Origin: an uncultured Tenacibaculum sp.
GTDB lineage: Bacteria; Bacteroidota; Bacteroidia; Flavobacteriales; Flavobacteriaceae
Length of the DNA: 64,000 nucleotides
Reading direction: 5' to 3'
NCBI RefSeq assembly: GCF_947499065.1
Contig: NZ_CANMMT010000004.1
Location: forward strand, 1-64,000
Below the pieces are notes generated by a model. That model made no database searches, had not been told where the DNA came from, and saw nothing but the letters and a program-made list of their open reading frames with translations. Shown here one piece after another: positions 35,314 to 45,141 of the stretch. Numbering within the stretch: position 1 is the stretch's first letter; each line of letters begins with the position of its first letter. The position numbers and the translations under genes were made by a program.

Positions 35314-36516
35314 TTATTTAATTTCTGCATCTCCAACTTTTACACTAAATGGTTTACACCAATATAATAAGTGGTTAAAATCATCTATTCCTGTATTTTT
35401 AATTGTATAGGTATGTGCACCATTAAATACAGTTACTTTTTGTATTTGTTTAGCATTTCCTATATTGCTAGGGTTATTTGTCATGTATAAATATAAACCA
35501 GGTAATGATGTTGAAGCATTATAATCAGCATTAATACTTAATTCTAAATCGTTAGTACCAGGGATTTCTTTTAATGTAAATGTTCCTGATAGTGCATAAC
35601 TACTAGTCGTTTTTATTGTTCCTGTTTTTTCTTTAGGGCCACTACCTGTTATTGTTAAAGTATTTTCGTCAGTAGTTGTATTACCATTTAAAGTTACACT
35701 AGCTGTAATAGTAACAGAACCAATAGACTTAGCAGTAACTAAACCAGTAGAAGAAACACTAGCTATGTTAGTATCAGAACTTGACCAAGTTATTTGTGGG
35801 GTTTGTACTTGTCCTGTTTGATCTGTATATGTTGTAGTGTATTGATGTGTTTGATTAGTGTCAGCATCTAATTCAGTAACAGGATTGTTAATTGTTAATC
35901 TTTCTGCTACACCAACTACGGTTAATACATCTTCTGTAGAAATAGCATTCCCATTTATAGTAACTGTTGCAGTAATGGTTGCGTCGCCTAAAGCTACAGC
36001 AGTAATTAAACCACTACTAGAAACTGATAAAATGGCTGAATTAGAACTTGACCAAGTTACTGGATGCGTTTCGTTTTCACCTAAATCGTTTGTATAGGTT
36101 GTTGTGTATTGATGTGTTGTATTTATGGTTAAATTCTGAAGTAAATTATCAATCTCTATTTTAGGTTGTGCTTTAACAACGGTAATTTCATTTTCATTCG
36201 TAATTACTTTACCCTCAGAGGTTGTTACTGAAGCTGTAATTGTTGAAGTACCAATTTTTAAAGCAGAAATTAAACCTGAGTTAGAAACTGATATGATATC
36301 AGGGTTTGAGGTCGCCCAAGTAATAGTAGGGGTTTGTACTTCACCAACATTATCTGTGTATTTGGTATTATATTGAAAAGTACCTTTAATAGTAAGTTCT
36401 TGAATTGACGTGCTAAAAGCTAGTTTTTCATCAACTCTGTCGTCTATAATATCATTTTGAACACAACTTTGTAATAGTATTATTGATAGTACTAGTAAGA
36501 TTCGTAAATGTTTCAT
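35314..36516 (-). CDS. Lipoprotein with three Big_2 (Ig-like) repeats
   Basis: 400 aa. Lipobox ILLQSC puts the lipidated Cys near residue 17. Three tandem bacterial Ig-like (Big_2) domains follow, at about 40-115, 115-200 and 200-290, each with a hQYNTxYTD/hQYTTTYTD strand, TWSSS(N/D)xxIxSVSxxGLI/V, and G-TITASVT. A C-terminal domain of about 100 residues (DLELSINADYNASTSLPGLY to SVKVGDAEIK) is not recognised. Probably a surface or periplasmic adhesin-like protein acting with the barrel protein encoded downstream. Confidence 0.87.
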   Translation of the reverse strand: MKHLRILLVLSIILLQSCVQNDIIDDRVDEKLAFSTSIQELTIKGTFQYNTKYTDNVGEVQTPTITWATSNPDIISVSNSGLISALKIGTSTITASVTTSEGKVITNENEITVVKAQPKIEIDNLLQNLTINTTHQYTTTYTNDLGENETHPVTWSSSNSAILSVSSSGLITAVALGDATITATVTINGNAISTEDVLTVVGVAERLTINNPVTELDADTNQTHQYTTTYTDQTGQVQTPQITWSSSDTNIASVSSTGLVTAKSIGSVTITASVTLNGNTTTDENTLTITGSGPKEKTGTIKTTSSYALSGTFTLKEIPGTNDLELSINADYNASTSLPGLYLYMTNNPSNIGNAKQIQKVTVFNGAHTYTIKNTGIDDFNHLLYWCKPFSVKVGDAEIK

Positions 36517-36590
36517 TTAATTTTTTTTGATGGGTTGTTTAACCCTCAGTTCGTCGAAAAAAAAATGATACATTACATGAAGAAATAAAA

Positions 36591-36621
36591 AAACTCGGAA
36601 TTTTACATTCCGAGTTTTTTT
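36591..36621 (-). terminator. Terminator in the gap between the Big_2 gene and pdhC
   Basis: Stem AAACTCGGAAT / ATTCCGAGTTT (36591-36601 with 36607-36617) beyond the pdhC stop on the minus strand. Confidence 0.8.
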
Positions 36622-36642
36622 ATTATGGTATTTGAAAAAATG

Positions 36643-38280
36643 TTACGCTAACATGGTAACAGGATTTTCTAAATATGTTTTTAATGTTTGTAAGAATTGA
36701 GCTCCTACAGCACCATCAACTGTTCTGTGATCACAAGCTAATGTTAACTTCATTGTATTACCAACAACTATTTGACTGTTTTTAACTACAGGTTTTTCAA
36801 CAATAGCTCCAACTGATAAAATCGCTGAATTAGGTTGGTTAATAATAGAAGTAAAACTTTCAATACCAAACATTCCTAAGTTAGAAACTGTAAAAGTACT
36901 TCCTTGCATTTCGTCTGGAGTTAATTTCTTGTTACGAGCTTTTCCAGCTAAATCACGAACTTGAATATCAATTTCGTTTATATTCATGTGGTCCGTATGT
37001 CTCAAAACAGGAACTACTAATCCGTCAGGAACTGCTACAGCAACACCTATGTTTATGTGTTGGTTGTATACAGTAACATCATCTTTCCAAATAGTGTTAA
37101 CTTGTGGGTGTCTACGTAATGCCATAGCACAAGCTTTTACAACCATATCATTAAATGATACTTTTGTGTCAGGCATTTGGTTAATGATTTTTCTCGAAGC
37201 AATAGCATTATCCATATCTACTTCAATGTTTAAGTAGAAGTGTGGAGCAGTAAACTTAGAGTTTCCTAATGCTTTTGCAATTGCTTTACGCATTTGAGAA
37301 TTCTTAACTTCAGAAGTATTTTCTTCACCAGCAATAGCAAAATTAGTTACAGCAGCTGGAGTAGAAGTTGTACTAGTAGTTGCTGTTGCTTCAACTTTGG
37401 CAACAGGAGTAAAGTTTTCAACATCTTTCTTAACGATACGTCCGTTTTCTCCAGAACCTTTAATGTCGGCTAAATTGTAACCTTTATCTTTTGCTATCTT
37501 TTTAGCTAAAGGAGAAGCAAAAATTCTTCCTCCGCTAGTATTATTGTTTGTTACTTCGGTAGTTGTTTTAGGAGCTTCAGAAGCTTTTTCTTCAACTTTT
37601 GGAGCTTCTTCTTTGCTAGGAGTAGCTGTACCTGCACTTGTTAAAGTACCAGATTTATGAGCTTCTAATAGAGAAGAAACGTCAGTTCCGGCAGTTCCAA
37701 TAATAGCTAATAAGCTATCAACTGGTGCGCTTTCTCCTTCGTTTACACCAATGTGTAATAAAGTTCCTTCGTGGAAAGATTCAAATTCCATAGTAGCTTT
37801 ATCCGTTTCGATTTCAGCTAAAATGTCTCCTTCCTCTATAGAGTCACCTACACTTTTTAACCAAGAAGCAACAGTACCTTCAGTCATAGTATCACTTAAA
37901 CGAGGCATTGTTATTACTTGTACTCCTTCAGGAATAGCTACTGCAGCACTTTCAGTTTTAGTTTCAGTAGTTACTTTTGGAGCTTCTTCTTTTGTTTCAG
38001 CTGGAGCTGAACCTCCATTTAATAAAGCAGAAATATCTTCACCTTCTTCACCAATAATAGCAAGTAAAGTATCAACAGGAGATGTTTCACCTTCTTGTAC
38101 TCCAATATGTAATAAAGTTCCTTCATGGAAAGATTCGAATTCCATCGTAGCTTTATCCGTTTCGATTTCTGCTAAAATATCACCTTCCTCAACTTTGTCA
38201 CCTACATTTTTTAACCAAGAAGCAACAACTCCTTCTTCCATCGTATCGCTTAAGCGAGGCATATTTATAATTGTAGCCAT
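36643..38280 (-). CDS. pdhC: Pyruvate dehydrogenase E2, dihydrolipoamide acetyltransferase
   Basis: 545 aa. Two lipoyl domains at about 1-75 and 120-200, each with the lipoylated Lys in EIETDKATMEFESF, are joined by Ala/Thr/Glu-rich linkers. A peripheral-subunit-binding domain follows at about 255-295 (FASPLAKKIAKDKGYNLADI), then the catalytic domain with CDHRTVDGAVGAQFL near the C terminus. It forms the core of the complex that converts pyruvate to acetyl-CoA. It is 7 nt downstream of pdhA. Confidence 0.96.
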   Translation of the reverse strand: MATIINMPRLSDTMEEGVVASWLKNVGDKVEEGDILAEIETDKATMEFESFHEGTLLHIGVQEGETSPVDTLLAIIGEEGEDISALLNGGSAPAETKEEAPKVTTETKTESAAVAIPEGVQVITMPRLSDTMTEGTVASWLKSVGDSIEEGDILAEIETDKATMEFESFHEGTLLHIGVNEGESAPVDSLLAIIGTAGTDVSSLLEAHKSGTLTSAGTATPSKEEAPKVEEKASEAPKTTTEVTNNNTSGGRIFASPLAKKIAKDKGYNLADIKGSGENGRIVKKDVENFTPVAKVEATATTSTTSTPAAVTNFAIAGEENTSEVKNSQMRKAIAKALGNSKFTAPHFYLNIEVDMDNAIASRKIINQMPDTKVSFNDMVVKACAMALRRHPQVNTIWKDDVTVYNQHINIGVAVAVPDGLVVPVLRHTDHMNINEIDIQVRDLAGKARNKKLTPDEMQGSTFTVSNLGMFGIESFTSIINQPNSAILSVGAIVEKPVVKNSQIVVGNTMKLTLACDHRTVDGAVGAQFLQTLKTYLENPVTMLA

Positions 38281-38287
38281 AGGTCTT

Positions 38288-39283
38288 TTACTTAGATTTT
38301 ATAAATGGGTAATCTTCTTGTTCGTATACCATATCGTGTAATTGGTTTAATTCTGGATATGGAGAATCTTCAGCAAATTGCTCACATTCTTTAACTAAAT
38401 CTTTTACCTCTTTATTTATAGCTTCGATTTCTTCATCTGAAGCATAATTGTTTTCTTTTATAATGTCTAATACTTGTGTAATAGGGTCTATTTTCTTGTA
38501 CTCTTCAACTTCGTCTTTAGTACGATAGTGTTGAGCATCAGACATAGAGTGTCCTCTATAACGGTATGTTTTCATTTCTAAGAAAGTTGGTCCTTCACCA
38601 CGACGAGCTCTTTGTATAGCTTCATCTACAGCTTCAGCAACTTTAATAGGATTCATTCCATCAACAGGTCCACAAGGCATTTCATAACCTAAACCTAATT
38701 TCCAGATATCAGTATGGTTTGCAGTTCTTTCTACTGAAGTACCCATTGCATAACCATTGTTTTCAACAATAAATATAACTGGTAATTTCCAGTTCATTGC
38801 CATGTTAAATGTTTCGTGTAATGAACCTTGACGAGCTGCTCCATCACCAAAATAACAAAGTGTTACAGCATCATTACCTTTATATTTATCTCCAAAAGCT
38901 AATCCAGCTCCTAATGGAATTTGACCACCAACAATACCGTGACCACCATAAAAACGAAATTCTTTTGAAAAAATGTGCATTGAACCTCCCATACCATGAG
39001 ATGTTCCTGTAGCTTTACCATATAACTCGGCCATAACTCGTTTTGGGTCTTCACCCATACCTATTGGCTGTACGTGATTACGGTATGCAGTAATCATTTT
39101 ATCTTTAGTTAAGTCCATTGCATGTAATGAACCTGCTAAAACAGCCTCTTGACCGTTATATAAGTGTAAAAAACCTCTTACTTTTTGTTGAATGTAAACA
39201 GCTGCTAGTTTATCTTCAAACTTTCTCCAAAATAGCATGTCTCTATACCAATTGATATAGGTTTCTTTGGTGATTTTATTCAT
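38288..39283 (-). CDS. pdhA: Pyruvate dehydrogenase E1 component, alpha subunit
   Basis: 331 aa, the usual length. The thiamine diphosphate motif is GDGAARQGSLHETFNMAMNW ending with NNGYAMGT; YRGHSMSDAQ carries the regulated-loop Ser in eukaryotes. It catalyses decarboxylation of pyruvate with an E1-beta subunit that is not encoded in this window. Operon with pdhC. Confidence 0.96.
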   Translation of the reverse strand: MNKITKETYINWYRDMLFWRKFEDKLAAVYIQQKVRGFLHLYNGQEAVLAGSLHAMDLTKDKMITAYRNHVQPIGMGEDPKRVMAELYGKATGTSHGMGGSMHIFSKEFRFYGGHGIVGGQIPLGAGLAFGDKYKGNDAVTLCYFGDGAARQGSLHETFNMAMNWKLPVIFIVENNGYAMGTSVERTANHTDIWKLGLGYEMPCGPVDGMNPIKVAEAVDEAIQRARRGEGPTFLEMKTYRYRGHSMSDAQHYRTKDEVEEYKKIDPITQVLDIIKENNYASDEEIEAINKEVKDLVKECEQFAEDSPYPELNQLHDMVYEQEDYPFIKSK

Positions 39284-39340
39284 TATATATTAGTTGTTTA
39301 TTTAACGTTTGTTTGTTTTACTTCTTATAAAACGTAACTA

Positions 39341-39348
39341 CAAAAGTA
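39341..39348 (-). promoter_or_regulatory. -7 promoter element of pdhA-pdhC
   Basis: Minus strand TACTTTTG, an exact TAnnTTTG, about 58 nt upstream of the pdhA ATG. Confidence 0.6.
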
Positions 39349-39425
39349 AGTAGTTTTTGGTAATTTAAAAAAAGTTCTTATTAAAAGTTGCTGTAAGGTT
39401 TTCGTAACGTTAAAACAGCCTGAAG

Positions 39426-40103
39426 TTATTCTTTTTCTTTTGCAATTATTATCGAAGCTTTTGCACCTGTAGCTAAATTCCATTGATTGGCTGAAATTAG
39501 CATTCCTGTATCATTAAAAATTTTAAATCCAGCAGTATTGGGACCTGAAGTTCCTTGATTAATAGCTAATATTTCTATGGTATTTACACCTTCATCTAAA
39601 GGAATATTAAATGATTGGTAACGTTGTTTTAATATTATATTACTAACAACAGGAATACCATTAATAAAAATAGTTACTTTATCTCCATCAGGATATTGAA
39701 AATCTCTACATATGATATTAACACTTTGAGATTTTGTACTAAAACTTCCTAAATCTTGATCGATGATAGGGTATTGATACATTCCATTTATTTTTTGAAA
39801 TGCTTTTAAGTATCTTTCTTCTGCGATTTTAGCTTTTGTTAAAATCCCTTTGTTTTCAAAATCCCTTTCAGCTTGCTTTTTTTGTAATTCTTTTTGTTGT
39901 TTAGTGTGTGCAGTTTTAAAACCGTTGTTGTTTTTAAAGTCTAAAGATTTAGGTTTCTTAACTTCTTTGGCTGGTGCAACTTTAAAACCGAAGGAAGAAA
40001 CTCCCTTTTTTTTACCACCAGAAGAATTATCTAATTGAGCAAAACTATTGGTATGTATAGTAATTAGACCAAGAATGAATATAAAATGTATAGCTTTTTT
40101 CAT
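39426..40103 (-). CDS. Exported protein of unknown function (225 aa)
   Basis: Signal peptide KKAIHFIFILGLITIHTNSF then AQLDNSSGGKKKG. Residues 45-90 are charged and coiled-coil-like (KQQKELQKKQAERDFENKG). A beta-rich C-terminal domain (DGDKVTIFINGIPVVSNIIL, EGVNTIEILAINQGTSGPNT) resembles a carbohydrate-binding fold of Bacteroidota envelope proteins, but I cannot name the family. Confidence 0.72.
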   Translation of the reverse strand: MKKAIHFIFILGLITIHTNSFAQLDNSSGGKKKGVSSFGFKVAPAKEVKKPKSLDFKNNNGFKTAHTKQQKELQKKQAERDFENKGILTKAKIAEERYLKAFQKINGMYQYPIIDQDLGSFSTKSQSVNIICRDFQYPDGDKVTIFINGIPVVSNIILKQRYQSFNIPLDEGVNTIEILAINQGTSGPNTAGFKIFNDTGMLISANQWNLATGAKASIIIAKEKE

Positions 40104-40170
40104 ATAACGTAAATCTGAGCAAATATAATGCCGATATTATTTGTTTGTCTAAATAAAGCGTTAAAAATTA

Positions 40171-40836
40171 CTACTTTACAGGGAATTTAAAATAAGTTTT
40201 AGGAAAAGGTTCTCTACGTAATGTAAAATGCCACCATTCATTAGTGTAAGGTCTAAAACCGTTTTTTTTCATTAATCTTTGTAACAAGCTTCTATTTTCT
40301 TTTTGCTTCTTTGTTAATTTTGGATAAGTGATGTGTGAAGAAATTCCAAAGAAATCATAAGGACTTCCCATGTCTAACTCAGTATTTGTTTTAGAGTCGA
40401 CTATGGTTAAATCTACAGTACTTCCTCTTGAATGTCCAGATTTAGAAGCGATATATCCTAATTTGAATAAATGTCTTTTATTTACGCTTGGGTAATATTG
40501 TTGTTTCATCAAAGTGTCATTAATTACTCGTGCCCATCTTACAAAATGATTTACTGCTGTTTGTGGACGATAAGCATCAAAAATTTTAAGACTCAATCCT
40601 TTTTTCTGTAATTCATCTTGAACTTTTTTCAAAGCTTTGGCTGTTTGCGTAGTGGTAATAATTACATCTTTTTCATACCCATCTATCGGTTTTCCTATAA
40701 AATTATTACTTGAACAATATCTAAGCTCTTTTTTTATAGAAGGAGCTATGTTTTTTAGGTATGTAAAACCTTTAGGTAAATCTTGTGCTTGTGTAGCAAG
40801 AGATAAACATAATATTAAATAAAAAATCCATTTCAT
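40171..40836 (-). CDS. D-Ala-D-Ala dipeptidase, VanX/DdpX family
   Basis: 221 aa with signal peptide KWIFYLILCLSLATQAQ, so it is periplasmic. The M15 zinc site is seen in KSGHSRGSTVDLTIV (SxHxxGxxxD) and NEWWHFTL (ExxH), and the substrate region in FDAYRPQTAVNHF. It hydrolyses D-alanyl-D-alanine dipeptides from the wall. VanX-type resistance needs vanH/vanA, not seen here, so a peptidoglycan-recycling role is more likely. Confidence 0.92.
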   Translation of the reverse strand: MKWIFYLILCLSLATQAQDLPKGFTYLKNIAPSIKKELRYCSSNNFIGKPIDGYEKDVIITTTQTAKALKKVQDELQKKGLSLKIFDAYRPQTAVNHFVRWARVINDTLMKQQYYPSVNKRHLFKLGYIASKSGHSRGSTVDLTIVDSKTNTELDMGSPYDFFGISSHITYPKLTKKQKENRSLLQRLMKKNGFRPYTNEWWHFTLRREPFPKTYFKFPVK

Positions 40837-40910
40837 AGGGTAAAAGTAATGATTTAAACTTTGATAATATTAGTAGGAGGTTATTAAAAAAAACTAAAAA
40901 GAGTAAGTTA

Positions 40911-42122
40911 TTACTCGTTTAATAGAGTGTTTACAAAGTGTTTAAACTCATTTTTAAATTCGATATATTTTTTCCCGGTAGCAGGACCATTAAAACCTGT
41001 GTGTATTTTTCGAACCATTCCTTTTTTATCTATAAATATTGTGGTAGGGTATGAGAGAATATGATTTAACATTGGTAGTTTATTTGCAGCTTCCTTTTTG
41101 TCCGAACCTCCATATTGTGCTAATAGTATTGGATATGTAATGTTCAATCGTTTTTTTAGACGTTTAATTTTTTCAAAAGCTTTTTCTTGAGTCTTATCTG
41201 TTTCAAAAGCTAGTGCTACAAATTTTAGATTTGTGTTTTTATTCTTTTTTAAATATTCAACGTAATATTTGCTTTCATCTAAGCAGTTAGGACACCATGT
41301 TCCCATAATTTGTACAATTACAACTTTGTTTTGAAATTGCTTGTCTGAGTATGAAATCAATTCTCCATTTTCATTAGGGAAAGAAAAGTTGAAATGTTTA
41401 TAACCATCTTTTAAACTTGTTAAAGAATTTTCATCAGGTAGTTCATAATTATTATTTAGTTTGGCTACAAAAGGTTCTTTCCAGTGATTCCCAGAGTAAA
41501 AATTACCAACCATGCTAGAGTCATTAATTTTAGCAGTAAATAAAAAAGCATGTGCTCCATCAAACGTTGAAAGCTTTAAAGAGTCGCCATCTACAACACC
41601 TTCTAAATAACGATAATCACCAGTTGTGGTTCTGAAAGTACCTTTTACTTTATTTTTCTCTTGTGTAAATATTCCTTTGGCAATGTATTTGTCATTTTCT
41701 TTATTTGGACTAAAAATAGTTTCCCATCTACCTGTTATATTGTAATTGGGTTTGTTTTTTGAATCAAATCTTTTATTGCTAGCCTCAGTAGAGAACGGAA
41801 CAATTCTGTTTAAACTAGGTTTTATAAAGTATCCATTTAGTTTTTTATTAGGATGAATTTTTGCTGTAATATAACCTTCAAAAACTGGAGTTTGAATATA
41901 CACTGAATCGTTTTTGTAAGTAATTTCATCTACTTCTATAACTTCGTTAGCGTTATATATTTCAATTAAATTATTCTCTTTTACTTTAAAAATAAAAGGA
42001 AGTTCTTGCTGGTCTTGAACTTTTAAAATAGCTCTATAATTTCCCGTTTCTAATATGTCAGAAGCTGGTTTATTACATGAAAGGAAAGTTATAAGGCTTA
42101 AAATAGAAAAAAAATATTTCAT
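40911..42122 (-). CDS. TlpA-like thioredoxin-fold lipoprotein
   Basis: 403 aa. Lipobox ITFLSC (Cys near 16). Residues 25-230 are beta-rich and unassigned. The C-terminal redoxin domain (about 255-400) has the active site GTWCPNCLDES and the cis-Pro region LSYPTTIFIDKKGMVRKIHT. It probably reduces disulfides in the periplasm. It lies 74 nt upstream of the VanX-like gene. Confidence 0.87.
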   Translation of the reverse strand: MKYFFSILSLITFLSCNKPASDILETGNYRAILKVQDQQELPFIFKVKENNLIEIYNANEVIEVDEITYKNDSVYIQTPVFEGYITAKIHPNKKLNGYFIKPSLNRIVPFSTEASNKRFDSKNKPNYNITGRWETIFSPNKENDKYIAKGIFTQEKNKVKGTFRTTTGDYRYLEGVVDGDSLKLSTFDGAHAFLFTAKINDSSMVGNFYSGNHWKEPFVAKLNNNYELPDENSLTSLKDGYKHFNFSFPNENGELISYSDKQFQNKVVIVQIMGTWCPNCLDESKYYVEYLKKNKNTNLKFVALAFETDKTQEKAFEKIKRLKKRLNITYPILLAQYGGSDKKEAANKLPMLNHILSYPTTIFIDKKGMVRKIHTGFNGPATGKKYIEFKNEFKHFVNTLLNE

Positions 42123-42320
42123 AAAATTTAAAAGATTGATAGCTCTAAAGTACTGTTTTTATTCTGTAAAAATGAGGTAGATAAGGTGAAATATTAAAGC
42201 TTATTTTTTGTTATGAAAGGATGGTTCAAAAAGAGAAGTATAATTTTTTATTTATAAAAACGTTCTTTTATTTAATTATAATCAAATATATTTAGATCGA
42301 ACTTTAAACCCTTAAACTTT

Positions 42321-42761
42321 ATGAAAAAACTATTTTTTTTAGCAACCTTATTTTTTTCTGTAGTATCGTATTCCCAAATTGAATTTGTTGAATCAACAAA
42401 AGTAGATATTGTTGGACAAGTAGAATTTGTATACTTAGAAAAGGTAGGAGATAATGAATCGTATAATTTATTTTATAAAAACATTAATAATCCAATAAAT
42501 GAATATGTATTCTTTTCATTTAATAATACGGATAATGATGTTGAAAAATTACATCAAATTATGTTGAGAGGTTTTGAAGAAATGCCTAGAAATAAATTTC
42601 AAATTAAAGCTAATGGAGATGTAATTTTCTTTAAATATGAAAGAGGAGATGATGGTGAAATGAGAATGCAGATTCAACAATATGTTAGTAGAGATCCAGA
42701 TGTAATGACTGTTTCTAAATTTTTAACATTAAATGAAGTTAATAAATTATTTCAGAAATAA
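42321..42761 (+). CDS. Exported protein of unknown function (146 aa)
   Basis: Signal peptide KKLFFLATLFFSVVSYSQ followed by a beta-rich mature part (FVYLEKVGDNESYNLFYKNI) and a C-terminal MTVSKFLTLNEVNKLF. No recognised family. Its terminator is shared with the convergent M1 peptidase gene. Confidence 0.7.
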   Translation: MKKLFFLATLFFSVVSYSQIEFVESTKVDIVGQVEFVYLEKVGDNESYNLFYKNINNPINEYVFFSFNNTDNDVEKLHQIMLRGFEEMPRNKFQIKANGDVIFFKYERGDDGEMRMQIQQYVSRDPDVMTVSKFLTLNEVNKLFQK

Positions 42762-42784
42762 TACATTTAACTTTTTACAAAACA

Positions 42785-42812
42785 AAAAACGCAGCTCATG
42801 AGCTGCGTTTTT
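42785..42812. terminator. Bidirectional terminator
   Basis: AAAAACGCAGCTC and GAGCTGCGTTTTT form a long perfect palindrome at 42785-42812 between convergent genes. Confidence 0.9.
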
Positions 42813-42838
42813 AATATATAAACGATAGATAAAATATA

Positions 42839-45067
42839 TTATCCTTTTACTTTATTTTTAAATTTATCAAACTTATTAGCTGTTTTCTTAGGCCAGCTAT
42901 TATTTGAAGTATCAATATCAGCTGTTTCTAAGTCTGGGTCTACAACAATACTTTTAATTTCTTTATCTGAAGAAAATACTCTGTATACTTTGTTGTCGTT
43001 TTTCATCCATATTTGAGCAGGGAAAGTTTCACGTTTTTTAGTTCCGTCAGCATAAGTAAGCTCTACAATGATAGGCATTACTAATCCTCCTGGTTTTTCA
43101 AACTCTACTTGGTACATGTATTTAGGTACAGCTTTTAAGTTTGCTTTTTTATCAGCAGGTAATCCGTTAATGTATGCTTCTACGTCAGATGAATTAGCAT
43201 CTTCTTTATTAGTAGTTAAGAAAACTAACTTACCTAAACGAGCAAAATAATTTGGATATTGTTCTTGTAGTTTTTTAGTTCTTTCGTTTGGTTTGTCTGT
43301 TAAGTATAATGGTTTAACTTCTTTAATACCTATATCAGTATAGTCAGTTGTATAAAACCATCCTCTCCAAAACCAGTCTAAATCCATTCCTGAAGCATCT
43401 TCCATAGTTCTAAAGAAATCTGCTGGAGTTGGGTGTTTAAACATCCATCTTTTAGCATAAGTTCTGAATGCATAATCGAATAATTCAGGTCCCATGATTG
43501 TTTGACGTAACATATATAAACCAGCTGCTGGCTTAGTATAAGCATTAGGTCCAAAGTTTTTAACATAGTCACCTTGTGCCATAATTGGAGTTAAGTTATT
43601 TTGATCTAAACTCATATATCTTACGATATCTTTAGGTAAGTTTCCAGTGTTAAATTTAGGGTCGTAGTCTAATTCAGCTAAAATTTCAACAAAAGAGTTT
43701 AATCCCTCATCCATCCAAGTCCATTGACGTTCGTCAGAATTTACAATCATAGGGAAGAAATTGTGTCCTACCTCATGTGTAATTACACCAATCATTCCAT
43801 TTTTTACTCTATCCGAATAAGTTCCATCAGGGTTAGGACGTCCATAATTAAAGCAAATCATAGGGTATTCCATTCCTTGATTTTTAGCATGTACAGAAAC
43901 TGCTTTTGAGTACGGGTAATCAAAAGTCATTTTAGAATACTCTTCTAAAGTGTTAGCTACAACTCTAGTTGAATGTTCTTCCCATAAAGGATTTCCTTCT
44001 TTTGGATATAAAGAAACAGCCATAACATCTTTTCCATTTATGTTAACAGCCATAGCATCCCAAATGTATTTTCTTGATGATGCAAAAGCATAATCACGAA
44101 CATTTTTAGCTTTAAAGTGCCAAGTCTTAGTTTTTGAAGTTCCTTCTTTTTCGTTAGCTTCAGCTTCTTCTTGAGTTACTATAAAAACTGGGTCTTTATA
44201 TGATTTTCTAGCTTTAGCCAAACGCTTACGTTGTTCTTTCGTTAAAACTTCTTTTTCGTTTTGTAATTCTCCAGTAGCATCAACAATATGATCGGCTGGT
44301 ACAGTTAATTTAACATCATAATCACCAAATTCTAAAGCCCATTCGCTACGTCCCCAGAACTGCATGTTTTGCCATCCTTCTACGTTATCATATACAGCTA
44401 AACGAGGGAAAAATTGAGCGATAGTATAGTTTTTGTTACCATCAGGAAATGATTCAAAACCAGAACGACCACCATCTTCAACAGAGTTGTTAATTAGGTA
44501 GTGCCACTTTATTCTGAATTTAAAAACTTCACCAGGAGCTAATGCTTTTGGTAAATTAATACGCATCATTGTACGGTTAATAGTGTGAGATAAATCTCTA
44601 CCATTTAAATATTTTACAGCATCAATTTTGTAACCAAAATCTTTTGGTTTTCCCATATTCTTAGAAACAAAACCTTCTGGAGTTTGAAAACTACTAGCTC
44701 CTTCTGACTTTGCTAATGGTGTTTTTGAGTCTGGAGCACGCATATTTTGATCTAATTGTACCCATAAGTATTCTAAATGATCTTTAGAATTGTTGTGGTA
44801 TGTAATTGTTTCGTCTCCATATAATGTATTAGCAGCTTCATCTAAGCGTAAGTCCATTACATAATCCACTTTTTGTTGTGTATATGCATGACCAGGTGCA
44901 CCAGAAGCGGTACGCTGATCGTTAGGTGTAGCCAATACATCTTTTAATTGACGAAACTTATTTTGATCAGTATGACCCTTTTGAGGCTCTTTCTTTTTTG
45001 TCTCTTGCGCAAATAAAGAGGCTGAAACAAAAAGTGCCGAAAATAGTAACGTAGAATATTTTCTCAT
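42839..45067 (-). CDS. M1-family zinc metallopeptidase
   Basis: 742 aa. Signal peptide RKYSTLLFSALFVSASLFAQ. The M1 zinc site is GVITHEVGHNFFPM (HExxH, near residue 430) with the third ligand Glu in WTWMDEGLNSFVE. The gluzincin fold follows an N-terminal beta domain (VMDLRLDEAANTLYGDETIT). A C-terminal lobe continues to residue 742. It probably degrades peptides in the periplasm or outside. The DUF6702 gene lies 74 nt upstream. Confidence 0.93.
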   Translation of the reverse strand: MRKYSTLLFSALFVSASLFAQETKKKEPQKGHTDQNKFRQLKDVLATPNDQRTASGAPGHAYTQQKVDYVMDLRLDEAANTLYGDETITYHNNSKDHLEYLWVQLDQNMRAPDSKTPLAKSEGASSFQTPEGFVSKNMGKPKDFGYKIDAVKYLNGRDLSHTINRTMMRINLPKALAPGEVFKFRIKWHYLINNSVEDGGRSGFESFPDGNKNYTIAQFFPRLAVYDNVEGWQNMQFWGRSEWALEFGDYDVKLTVPADHIVDATGELQNEKEVLTKEQRKRLAKARKSYKDPVFIVTQEEAEANEKEGTSKTKTWHFKAKNVRDYAFASSRKYIWDAMAVNINGKDVMAVSLYPKEGNPLWEEHSTRVVANTLEEYSKMTFDYPYSKAVSVHAKNQGMEYPMICFNYGRPNPDGTYSDRVKNGMIGVITHEVGHNFFPMIVNSDERQWTWMDEGLNSFVEILAELDYDPKFNTGNLPKDIVRYMSLDQNNLTPIMAQGDYVKNFGPNAYTKPAAGLYMLRQTIMGPELFDYAFRTYAKRWMFKHPTPADFFRTMEDASGMDLDWFWRGWFYTTDYTDIGIKEVKPLYLTDKPNERTKKLQEQYPNYFARLGKLVFLTTNKEDANSSDVEAYINGLPADKKANLKAVPKYMYQVEFEKPGGLVMPIIVELTYADGTKKRETFPAQIWMKNDNKVYRVFSSDKEIKSIVVDPDLETADIDTSNNSWPKKTANKFDKFKNKVKG

Positions 45068-45141
45068 TGTTTGTTTTGATTGATTTTATAAAAATATGTG
45101 CGGAAAGTTACTGAATTTTAACTGGGAGAAAAGTAGTTACG

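Noticed and set aside
40171..40836. Vancomycin-resistance cluster based on the VanX-like gene
   Set aside because: No vanH, vanA, vanR or vanS homologue accompanies it; such dipeptidases are common in peptidoglycan recycling.
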